In this document: piece after piece, positions 26,197-33,340 of the stretch
Numbering within the stretch: position 1 is the first letter of the stretch
Layout: each line of letters opens with the position of its first letter
Assembly (NCBI GenBank): GCA_965243525.1
Contig: OZ251568.1
Location: forward strand, 496,001 to 560,000
Source of the DNA: WTKD01 sp965243525
Lineage (GTDB): Bacteria; Spirochaetota; Spirochaetia; WTKD01
DNA: 64,000 nt
Reading direction: 5' to 3'
Program-made: the position numbers and the translations under genes
Notes under the pieces: model-generated
What the model saw: the letters and a program-made list of their open reading frames with translations, nothing else
What the model was told of the DNA's origin: nothing
Database searches by the model: none

Positions 26197-27222
26197 TTAG
26201 GCTGAGGGATCATTCTCAGGAGTTTCTGCATCCCTTGATTCCTCTGTCTGTGCTGTCGTCTCTTGCTCAGCAGCGGCGTTCTCCACTTCTGAAACCTGCT
26301 CAGAAATCACAGCTACCTCTTCTTCCGCAGTTGCCGTTTCTTGCTCAGCGGCGGTGTTCTCCACTTCTGAAACCTGCTCAGAAATCTCAGCTGTCTCTTC
26401 TTCCACAGTTGCCGTTTCTTGCTCAGCGACGGTGTTCTCTACCTCTGAAACCGGTTCAGAAATCTCAGCTGCCTCTTCTTCCACAGTTGCCGTTTCTTGC
26501 TCAGCGGCGGCGCTTTCTACTTCTGCAGTCTGTTCAGAAATCTCAGCTGCCTCTTCTTCCACAGTTGCCGTTTCTTGCTCAGCGGCGGCGCTTTCTACTT
26601 CTGCAGTCTGTTCAGAAATCTCAGCTGCCTCTTCTTCCGCAGTTGCCGTTTCTTGCTCAGCGGCGGTGTTCTCCACTTCTGTGGTCTGTTCAGAAATCTC
26701 AGCTGCTGCTGCTTCCGCAGCTACTGTCTCTGCATCCAATAATTCAACTGTTTCACGAGCATGTTCATCAGAGACAGGAAGAACTTCTACTGGGATAGTA
26801 ACCGAAATATCTGCATAAAGATTGATTTTTGCTGAATACGTTCCCACTTGTCGAATGGAATACTGCTCAAGGTGAATGTTTTTTCTATCAACTTGAATAT
26901 TTTCAGCTTCCAATGCTTGGAGAACATTGGCACTGGTTATTGAACCAAACAATTTTCCTGTCTCAGCAGCGCGCACATAAGCCCGAAACAAGGTGCCATT
27001 CAATCGCTCTTGAATCGACTGCATCGCAACTACTTTTTCTTTTTTACGTTGCTCAATGGCGGAAGTGCGGCTAGCCATCATAGAACGAGTAGTGTTGTTA
27101 TACGGCAAAGCAAACCGCTGTGGGAGAAGATAATTACGAGCATATCCGCTTTTAACGGTATGCACATCGCCTTCCTCGCCAAGATTTGGTACGTCCTGTA
27201 TCAGGATAATTTTTACACTCAT
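26197..27222 (-). CDS. rplI: Large ribosomal subunit protein bL9 with a long repetitive acidic tail
   Basis: Residues 1-150 are a normal bL9: MSVKIILIQDVPNLGEEGDV, VKSGYARNYLLPQRFA (rRNA-binding N domain), the connecting helix and the C domain ending ADISVTIPVEVLPV. Typical bL9 stops there. This one continues to 341 residues with a Glu/Ala/Thr-rich tail made of six copies of a 26-residue unit. The tail is strongly acidic, unlike a usual rRNA-binding extension, and should project from the ribosome or be free. It overlaps the DUF2232 gene by 4 bases. The core call is certain; the tail has no known role. Confidence 0.95.
   Translation of the reverse strand: MSVKIILIQDVPNLGEEGDVHTVKSGYARNYLLPQRFALPYNNTTRSMMASRTSAIEQRKKEKVVAMQSIQERLNGTLFRAYVRAAETGKLFGSITSANVLQALEAENIQVDRKNIHLEQYSIRQVGTYSAKINLYADISVTIPVEVLPVSDEHARETVELLDAETVAAEAAAAEISEQTTEVENTAAEQETATAEEEAAEISEQTAEVESAAAEQETATVEEEAAEISEQTAEVESAAAEQETATVEEEAAEISEPVSEVENTVAEQETATVEEETAEISEQVSEVENTAAEQETATAEEEVAVISEQVSEVENAAAEQETTAQTEESRDAETPENDPSA
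26236..26703 (-). repeat. Six tandem 78-bp repeats in the 3' part of rplI
   Basis: Encodes residues 174-329 of bL9 as six 26-residue units of the form AEISEQxxEVExxAAEQETA followed by TVEEEA. Units two and three are nearly identical in DNA, and others differ by a few bases, indicating recent expansion and likely copy-number variation between strains. Repeat length is a multiple of three, so changes keep the frame. Confidence 0.93.
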
Positions 27223-28115
27223 CGGTCTTCTCCTCGTTCCGGTATTCTAATCCAAAGTTTTGCAATCCCTAACACACACATTCCAACAATAACCACCATC
27301 CCTATATAGGGAAAAATGGAAGCAATCACTATAGCAGTCATAATAGCATTAATTCGTCGTTCTGACAATCTTCGATACATCAAATAAGAAACTCCCAATC
27401 CCATTCCCTGCAAAAAATAAAGGATAAACAATATCCCTACTATATTTGCAGCAACGACAAAGAGCGTCGTTTGTTCAATGACCATCAACCCATCAAGTAC
27501 TAGTATGAGAAAGGCTCCAATCCCAAGCCAAATACATTGTGGTGGAAGTGATATAACCTCTAGCCTTCTCAACAAAACATGACGTTTTCCCTGTCGTTTG
27601 TTATATGAACCGTGGGCTACAGCAATACCAAGCCAATTAATCAAAAAAATAGTGCTTCCAAACAGCGATGCAAGCGAAAGAATATAGGTTTGAATAACAT
27701 CATTCGATACACTAAGTCGCATGAAATCTTCAAACATAGTTCTGATAAAATCTGCAAAGACTTGACTTTGTGTGCTCAAGACTCCTACAAAAATACCTGC
27801 AACAAGCGAAGCCAGTCCGGTGTATAACAATTTTTGAGTGAGTGTGGCCTGCATAGTATTGTGGATATAGATCACACTCGAGCCAACAACAAGAATCGCA
27901 GAGCTAAAAATAGCGTTGAACAGTATTATCTGCATATCCAAGGATTGGTTAAACACATTCTGAAAAATCAAGTATTGGCCAATGGTCACCACGAAAAGGG
28001 CTAAAAAACCCCATTGCAATTGGAGACTAAACTGTCTTTTGTTCTTTGACTCGTAGAGCAATAGCTGCAAGGGAAATAGATAGAGAAAAACAGCTATCCG
28101 TGAATAAAACAGCAA
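27219..28115 (-). CDS. DUF2232 (YybS-like) integral membrane protein
   Basis: At least 298 residues with about eight membrane helices. The middle NWLGIAVAHGSYNKRQGKRH, then LPPQCIWLGIGAFLIL, NIVGILFILYFLQGMGLGV and the final IAKLWIRIPER match the layout of the DUF2232/YybS family, which is often found beside rplI. Function is unknown. The TTG at 28115 has no ribosome binding site. The frame is open upstream to 28178 and adds a fitting N-terminus (VREFIHKYRTPLLILASI); an ATT at 28172 lies 9 bases after AAGGA, so the true product may be 19 residues longer and start at AUU. Confidence 0.75.
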   Translation of the reverse strand: MLFYSRIAVFLYLFPLQLLLYESKNKRQFSLQLQWGFLALFVVTIGQYLIFQNVFNQSLDMQIILFNAIFSSAILVVGSSVIYIHNTMQATLTQKLLYTGLASLVAGIFVGVLSTQSQVFADFIRTMFEDFMRLSVSNDVIQTYILSLASLFGSTIFLINWLGIAVAHGSYNKRQGKRHVLLRRLEVISLPPQCIWLGIGAFLILVLDGLMVIEQTTLFVVAANIVGILFILYFLQGMGLGVSYLMYRRLSERRINAIMTAIVIASIFPYIGMVVIVGMCVLGIAKLWIRIPERGEDR

Positions 28116-28174
28116 TATGCTTGCAAGAATAAGCAGCGGGGTTCTGTACTTGTGTATGAATTCCCGAACAATAA

Positions 28175-28690
28175 CTATTTATCCTTAAACGGAAGCAGCG
28201 CAAGCACCCGAGCTCGTTTTATCTCTCGTACGACTTTTCTTTGCATTTTTGCAGGAATGCCAGTTATACGTCGCGGCAATATCTTTCCTTGCTCGGTAGT
28301 AAAGTTCTTCAAGATATCTGGTTTTTTATAATCGATTTTTAAAGATCGAAAATCAATCCGGTCACGGTATCGAGAGCCATAGCGCCCATGCCCACGATAG
28401 TCTGATCGTCGAGATCCTTGCGCATTGCGTGGTCGTGAATCTCGTGATTCAGATCGCGGTTCTCGCGGCCCTCGTGATTCAGTCCTCTGTTCTCGCGATT
28501 CGGGTCGTGATTCAGATCGTGGTTCTCGTGATTCAGGACGTGACTCAGTCCTCTGTTCTCGTGACTCAGGTCGTGACTCTCGTGACTCGGGACGTGATTC
28601 AGTCCTCTGTCCTCGCGATTCAGGTCGTGCCACATCTTTCTTTTCTTCTGTTGTAGGTGTAGTTATATCTTTTTGATTTTCTTCTGCCAT
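28175..28690 (-). CDS. rpsR: Small ribosomal subunit protein bS18 with an Arg/Glu/Ser repeat N-terminus
   Basis: The C-terminal 65 residues (about 108-171) are the conserved bS18: DRIDFRSLKIDYKKPDILKN, QGKILPRRITGIPAKMQRK, IKRARVLALLPF. Usual bS18 is 75-100 residues; here 100 extra residues precede it, dominated by RPESRE and QRTES repeats of mixed charge, probably disordered. The start at 28690 begins MAEENQKDITT. It sits between ssb and the DUF2232 gene, the standard order rpsF-ssb-rpsR-rplI with the membrane gene inserted. Confidence 0.95.
   Translation of the reverse strand: MAEENQKDITTPTTEEKKDVARPESRGQRTESRPESRESRPESREQRTESRPESREPRSESRPESREQRTESRGPREPRSESRDSRPRNAQGSRRSDYRGHGRYGSRYRDRIDFRSLKIDYKKPDILKNFTTEQGKILPRRITGIPAKMQRKVVREIKRARVLALLPFKDK
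28436..28627 (-). repeat. Arg-Glu-Ser tandem repeat in rpsR
   Basis: Encodes about residues 22-85 of bS18 as irregular repeats of (R)PESRE/QRTESR with units of 15-24 bp in the DNA (plus strand reads repeated ctcgtgactcgg/ttctcgcgattc). Units are close to identical, a pattern expected from slippage. All units keep the frame. Confidence 0.85.
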
Positions 28691-28705
28691 ACTGTATCCT
28701 ATATT

Positions 28706-29134
28706 TTAAAATGGAATATCATCGTTAAACGATGCATCGGTTTCCGTTGTTGCATTGGAAGAAGCAGAGGTGTATTCAGGAGCAGAATCAAAATCTGCAT
28801 CCCCTCCACGATTGCCGCCCAATAATTGCACTTGGTCAGCAACAACGTGCACCTTGCTTCGCGTTTCACCTTCTCGTTCCCAACGATCCTGTCGTAGAGT
28901 TCCTTGAAGTGTAACCGTTTTTCCCTTCAACAAGCTTTTCTGCAATACTTCCCCATATCGACCAAACATTGTTACGTCAAAAAAGCTCACCTCATCTGTC
29001 CACTCATCTCCGCTTTTTTTACGTCTATTAACCGCAATTGAAAACGTACATATCGCCAAGCCGCTGCCGGTATATCGTATTTCAGCGTTTCTTACGAGGC
29101 GACCTCCTAAAACAACTGTGTTTATGTCAGCCAT
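28706..29134 (-). CDS. ssb: Single-stranded DNA-binding protein
   Basis: 142 residues. The OB fold reads MADINTVVLGGRLVRNAEIR, GLAICTFSIAVNRR, FFDVTMFGRYGEVLQKSLLKG and VTLQGTLRQDRW. A short Gly/Asp/Ser-rich linker ends in the acidic tip FNDDIPF, the conserved hook that recruits replication and repair partners. It overlaps rpsF by 13 bases, so it is translationally coupled. Confidence 0.96.
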   Translation of the reverse strand: MADINTVVLGGRLVRNAEIRYTGSGLAICTFSIAVNRRKKSGDEWTDEVSFFDVTMFGRYGEVLQKSLLKGKTVTLQGTLRQDRWEREGETRSKVHVVADQVQLLGGNRGGDADFDSAPEYTSASSNATTETDASFNDDIPF

Positions 29135-29427
29135 GGTTCTTCATTTTTTATTACCATCATGCGGAGCAATTTCGTATAATGTTTCAATTTACTACGAACT
29201 TTATGTGCATTCTCTGCTGCAGCAACGCTTCGATAGAGAAAGTAATTCCCTTGTTTTTCTTTGTTGATAGGATACGCAAGACTACGTAGTCCCATATGTT
29301 CTTCGCCAATAATCTTTATATCCAACTCTTTTAGGGTATCACGTACCTCATCACGTCCTGTTTGAAATTTGTTCGAGTCGGCATAAAACAAACAGATTAT
29401 TTCATATTGTGCATCTTTTCCATTCAT
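29122..29427 (-). CDS. rpsF: Small ribosomal subunit protein bS6
   Basis: 101 residues with the bS6 fold signature: YEIICLFYADSNKFQTGRDE, LDIKIIGEEHMGLRSLAYPI and NYFLYRSVAAAENAHKVRSK. It pairs with bS18 on the small-subunit platform, whose gene is two places downstream. First gene of the operon, with a good promoter about 25 bases upstream of the ATG. Confidence 0.95.
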   Translation of the reverse strand: MNGKDAQYEIICLFYADSNKFQTGRDEVRDTLKELDIKIIGEEHMGLRSLAYPINKEKQGNYFLYRSVAAAENAHKVRSKLKHYTKLLRMMVIKNEEPWLT

Positions 29428-29451
29428 AAAAATTAATATATCCTATTAGGT

Positions 29452-29480
29452 AGAGTATACACTGTACGATACTCTGTCAA
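29452..29480 (-). promoter_or_regulatory. Promoter of the rpsF-ssb-rpsR-rplI-dnaB operon
   Basis: Minus strand TTGACA (29475-29480, perfect -35) and TACTCT (29452-29457) with a 17-base spacer. Transcription would start near 29445, leaving a leader of about 18 bases before the rpsF ATG. The best -35 box seen in this window. Confidence 0.65.
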
Positions 29481-29488
29481 TAGATGTC

Positions 29489-29941
29489 ATGGAGCTACAC
29501 TTTAAAGACAAGGCCTACATCGTATATAAGAACATCAAGTTATTGCAAAATGCAGTAAAGCTCAATCTTATTCAAGATGCAGCCATACGCAAAAAAATTA
29601 ACTATGACCTTTCATTCATCAATGTTGTCATAACCAATTTACATACATTTATTGCCAACAATGCATTATTTGTAGAACGAAATACCTATGCCCTATTGCT
29701 ACACCATGTTGTTGTTAGTTTCATTTCACTGCTGCAGTATTTTCTTGATTCTTTTGCCCGTGATACTGCGAAAGAACCCGAGGTATTAAAACTAAAAATT
29801 ACCGCTATACTCAAACAGCAGTCAAAATTTCAAGATTATCTCGAAAACATTCAAACAGAACATTCCCAGGATGAAAAAGTACAATTTGGAGCAAGTGAAC
29901 CAGAACTTCAAATGCTCATCCAAGATTTTTCTATAGATTGA
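29489..29941 (+). CDS. Hypothetical all-helical protein
   Basis: 150 residues, not recognised. It is predominantly helical with long hydrophobic-polar heptad-like stretches (for example AYIVYKNIKLLQNAVKLNLI and HHVVVSFISLLQYFLDSF), no signal peptide, no Cys pairs and an acidic C-terminal tail. It is divergent from rpsF and ends 93 bases before pyk, which has its own promoter, so it is probably monocistronic. The start at 29489 has no clear ribosome binding site. A cytoplasmic helical-bundle protein is the only statement I can support. Confidence 0.5.
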   Translation: MELHFKDKAYIVYKNIKLLQNAVKLNLIQDAAIRKKINYDLSFINVVITNLHTFIANNALFVERNTYALLLHHVVVSFISLLQYFLDSFARDTAKEPEVLKLKITAILKQQSKFQDYLENIQTEHSQDEKVQFGASEPELQMLIQDFSID

Positions 29942-29946
29942 TATCT

Positions 29947-29975
29947 TTCCCATTATTTTACAAAATGTGTATAAT
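29947..29975 (+). promoter_or_regulatory. Promoter of pyk
   Basis: TTCCCA (29947-29952), 17-base spacer, perfect TATAAT (29970-29975). Transcription would begin near 29982, about 50 bases before the pyk ATG; an AAAGGAG ribosome binding site lies just before it. Confidence 0.55.
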
Positions 29976-30034
29976 CAGAGAGTTAACTATTAATTTGTAG
30001 GTGTATATCAACAAGTTCATGGGTAAAGGAGTCT

Positions 30035-31816
30035 ATGAAAAAGAGAAAAACAAAAATTGTATGTACTATCGGCCCAGCATGTGAAGAGCCGGCAGTTATA
30101 AAACGATTGCTTGAAGCAGGCATGAACGTAGCCCGATTTAATTTCAGTCACGGCACGCATGCGGAACAAAAAAACAGAATTGAAACTGTCCTTTCAGCCA
30201 GCAAAGAAACGGGCATCCCTGTCGCAACCCTTCTTGATACAAAGGGCCCACAGCTGCGAACAGGTGCAACCTTGAACAATGAAAAAATCATATTAAAAGA
30301 AGGGAATACGTTCACCCTGACCACCGACAACAGTCCAGGAACAAATGATTTTGTGTCTATTAACCACGGACTCTTGCCACAAGAGGTGTCAAAGGGGATA
30401 AAAATACTGATCGCCGACGGACTTCTCGAACTTGAAGTGCTTGAGACTTCCAAGAAAACGATTACATGTCAAGTTTTGACTGGCGGCTCCTTTGGATCTA
30501 ACAAGAATGTAAATGTCTTGGGAGCAAAAATATCTCTGCCACCGGTTACAGAGGATGATAAAAAAGATATCGCCTTCGGTGCATCGATGAACATGGATTT
30601 TATAGCCGCTTCGTTTATCCAAACTGCAGATGATGTTCGCATGGTTCGACATGAATTGGAAAAAAACAATTCCCACATGGGAATTATCGCAAAGATCGAA
30701 ACCCATGAGGCTCTTGAAAACATCCATTCTATTGTGTTGACATCGAAGGGTATCATGGTGGCGCGAGGAGACCTTGGTGTGCAGTTAAAAACCGAAGAAG
30801 TCCCGCTCGCACAAAAAAACATCATTCGGGTCTGCAATCAATACGGAAGTGCAGTCATCACGGCAACACAGATGCTTGAATCCATGATTACCAATCCTCG
30901 CCCAACTCGTGCTGAGGCGACTGATGTCGCAAATGCCATCTTTGATGGGACCGATGCAATTATGCTTTCTGCAGAGACAGCCAGTGGAAAATATCCCGTT
31001 GAAGCGGTGCAGACGATGCATAAGATTGCCCTTAATGTCGAGCATTCCCGCGAATACAAAGAACAAAGCAAGCGTTATTTTCTGCTCCACAAGGACGTGA
31101 ACAATGTTGGTTCAGCGGTCGCAAAATCAACATGCATGTTGGCATCAGATACCAATTCAAGTGTTATCATTTCTCCAAGCCTTCGTGGAAATAGTCCTCG
31201 CATGCTTTCTCAATTTCGCCCACCGCAGGTAATCGTCGCTACGACCACGAACGAATCTATCTATCGCCATCTCCTGATCTATTGGGGAGTCTATCCCTAT
31301 CTTCTTTCAACCAAAACAGCAGATATTGAACATATTATTGACGAATCAATCGATATATCGATACGAAACAACCTTGTAACCAGACACGATTTTGTAACCA
31401 TAACTGCAGGGCTCCCCCTCGGCAGCCCCACCATGCTCAACACGACACAAGTACGCTTTGTAGGAACAATCTTGCAACGGGGATCGCAGGGATATGGAAG
31501 TAGAACTGAAGGAACTGTCTACACGGTTCGCGATATCGCTGAAGCACGCCAATACATCAAGGATAAGAAAAACATCATTCTTGTTTGCAAGACATTCGAT
31601 CCAGAAGATTTTTCACTATTACGTCATGCGCGGGGCATTATCTGCTCCTCCTATCTTCGTAGTATGGATGATTTGGTTTATAAAAACCCTCACATTGTCG
31701 TTATTGCTGATATTCACAGCAAATCGATAAACCTAAAGGATGGACAATATGTTGGATTATCAGGAACAGAAAAAATTGTATACGAGACAACCTCTAAAGA
31801 CAATGAATTATTCTAA
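30035..31816 (+). CDS. pyk: Pyruvate kinase with extra C-terminal PEP-utilising-like domain
   Basis: Last step of glycolysis, PEP + ADP to pyruvate + ATP. 593 residues. The barrel starts KTKIVCTIGPACEEP and MNVARFNFSHGTH (catalytic Arg and Asn). Then come LLDTKGPQLRTG, the active-site Lys segment IIAKIETHEALENI, the metal site MVARGDLGVQ and the signature NPRPTRAEATDVANAIFDGT. After the usual allosteric C domain (to about 470) an extra domain of about 110 residues resembles the PEP-utilising swivel domain found in Bacillus-type kinases, for example QRGSQGYGSRTEGTVYTV. The 3' end overlaps the regulator gene. Confidence 0.95.
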   Translation: MKKRKTKIVCTIGPACEEPAVIKRLLEAGMNVARFNFSHGTHAEQKNRIETVLSASKETGIPVATLLDTKGPQLRTGATLNNEKIILKEGNTFTLTTDNSPGTNDFVSINHGLLPQEVSKGIKILIADGLLELEVLETSKKTITCQVLTGGSFGSNKNVNVLGAKISLPPVTEDDKKDIAFGASMNMDFIAASFIQTADDVRMVRHELEKNNSHMGIIAKIETHEALENIHSIVLTSKGIMVARGDLGVQLKTEEVPLAQKNIIRVCNQYGSAVITATQMLESMITNPRPTRAEATDVANAIFDGTDAIMLSAETASGKYPVEAVQTMHKIALNVEHSREYKEQSKRYFLLHKDVNNVGSAVAKSTCMLASDTNSSVIISPSLRGNSPRMLSQFRPPQVIVATTTNESIYRHLLIYWGVYPYLLSTKTADIEHIIDESIDISIRNNLVTRHDFVTITAGLPLGSPTMLNTTQVRFVGTILQRGSQGYGSRTEGTVYTVRDIAEARQYIKDKKNIILVCKTFDPEDFSLLRHARGIICSSYLRSMDDLVYKNPHIVVIADIHSKSINLKDGQYVGLSGTEKIVYETTSKDNELF

Positions 31817-33302
31817 CGAATTACAGCTACTTTTTTCTATCAGTCAAATGCTTGATCGCAATCCCGATATAAGCACGGTTATTCTTCCAATTTTGCAAAC
31901 TATCTGTGAGTATTTCAAAAGCCCTCGGGGCATGATTGCAATCCTTAACAAGGCGAAGAACGAAATTCAAATTGAAGAAGCCTATGGATTGACAGACGCC
32001 GAAAAGGAACGAGCAAGATATCATCTAGGAGAAGGAATCATAGGAAAGGTAATCTCCACTGGAATTCCTCGCTTGATTCCATCCATCTCAGAGGATCCTG
32101 ATTTCTTAAACAGAACAGATTCTCGCACAATTGATTCCGAAGAATTGGCATTTCTCTGTGTTCCCATAAAAATCGAGGGAGATTCAATCGGTGCAGTCGC
32201 CATTGATGAATATGCGCAAAACACAGAGATTCTTGAAGTGCACCTTCGCCAACTGGCGGTCGTATCCTCCTTGATTACACAGGCAATTCGACTGCGCCAG
32301 CGCATCACCGAAGATCACGAACAACTCTTGCAAGAAAACAAACGCCTTCGCGCTGAAATGCACAATCGTTATCAGATATCACAGATAATTGGAAACGCAG
32401 CCTCGATGAATCCGGTATTTGAATCGGTCGCCGTTGCGTGCAGGAGCAATGTCCCAGTATATCTTATCGGTGAATCAGGGACTGGCAAGGATTATATTGC
32501 GCGCATCATTCACTATAATAGTGACCGTTCAGAGCATTCATTCATCCATGTGCACACCCATAACATCAGCGAACAGGAACTTGAAAACCGCCTATTTGGT
32601 TCTCCTCAAAATGCCGGGCTATTACAGGATGCAAATCTTGGAACGCTCTATCTTGACGAAATTTCCACTATTCCTGTTGCGTTGCAGGAAAAGCTGCTGA
32701 ACATTTTTCAGTATGAATCCTTCATTGACCCAACAACCCATGAAACAATTCCCATCAACGTTCGAATCATCGCAAGCGATACTATCTCAGATCAAGCAAA
32801 CAGCAGAAATTTCGTATGCATGCCACAGCTGCAAACCTATCTTTCTTCTGTGCAGATTCACATTCCACCATTACGAAAAAGAAAAAGCGATATCCCACTT
32901 CTTGCAAACCATTTTCTAACTCGGCTTTATGAGCAATACTATATCCCCATACGCCGCATCAGCAGCACTGCGATTGATCTCTTGGTAAGTTATCACTGGC
33001 CAGGGAACGTGCGAGAACTTGCTGATACCCTAGAACTTGCAAGCCTCAACAATACCGAGGGAGTCATCCACCCACATCACCTCCCTCCAACATTGCAAAC
33101 AGCAGAATCTACAAAAACAGGATTCACTGGATCATTGCAGGAACTCGTCAACAATTATGAAACAAGTATCATTCAAGATGCCTTGAAGGTATCCCGGGGA
33201 TCAATCAGATTGACTGCAAAATTGTTAAAAGTAAGCGATCGCATCCTTCGATTACGTATCTCAAAGCATCGCATCAATATCAAACAGTTTAAGCTTCATT
33301 AA
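31749..33302 (+). CDS. GAF-AAA+-HTH regulator of NtrC type lacking the GAFTGA loop
   Basis: About 517 residues. N-terminal GAF domain (about 45-183 when numbered from an ATG at 31740), coiled linker (ITEDHEQLLQENKRLRAE), AAA+ domain with Walker A GESGTGKD (244-251), Walker B TLYLDEI and an arginine-finger-like PPLRKRKSDIPLL, then a Fis-type helix-turn-helix at the C-terminus. In sigma-54 activators ELFGHxKGAFTGA follows; here LFGSPQNAGLLQDANLGTLYL shows this loop deleted, so ordinary sigma-54 activation is unlikely. The start is placed at 31749, 8 bases after AAAGGA; ATGs at 31740 and 31803 are alternatives. It overlaps the pyk 3' end by 68 bases and is probably cotranscribed with it. The ligand of the GAF domain is unknown. 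Confidence 0.82.
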   Translation: MLDYQEQKKLYTRQPLKTMNYSNELQLLFSISQMLDRNPDISTVILPILQTICEYFKSPRGMIAILNKAKNEIQIEEAYGLTDAEKERARYHLGEGIIGKVISTGIPRLIPSISEDPDFLNRTDSRTIDSEELAFLCVPIKIEGDSIGAVAIDEYAQNTEILEVHLRQLAVVSSLITQAIRLRQRITEDHEQLLQENKRLRAEMHNRYQISQIIGNAASMNPVFESVAVACRSNVPVYLIGESGTGKDYIARIIHYNSDRSEHSFIHVHTHNISEQELENRLFGSPQNAGLLQDANLGTLYLDEISTIPVALQEKLLNIFQYESFIDPTTHETIPINVRIIASDTISDQANSRNFVCMPQLQTYLSSVQIHIPPLRKRKSDIPLLANHFLTRLYEQYYIPIRRISSTAIDLLVSYHWPGNVRELADTLELASLNNTEGVIHPHHLPPTLQTAESTKTGFTGSLQELVNNYETSIIQDALKVSRGSIRLTAKLLKVSDRILRLRISKHRINIKQFKLH

Positions 33303-33340
33303 TTTTGAGCATCGCTGTCTTAAACTACTAACAACTTGAA

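Noticed and set aside
26235..26818. Plus-strand open frames opposite the rplI tail
   Set aside because: Shadows of the 78-bp repeat; the minus-strand frame continues a perfect bL9.
28425..28676. Plus-strand and other-frame open frames opposite the rpsR repeat
   Set aside because: Repeat-induced shadows; the minus-strand frame ends in a conserved bS18.
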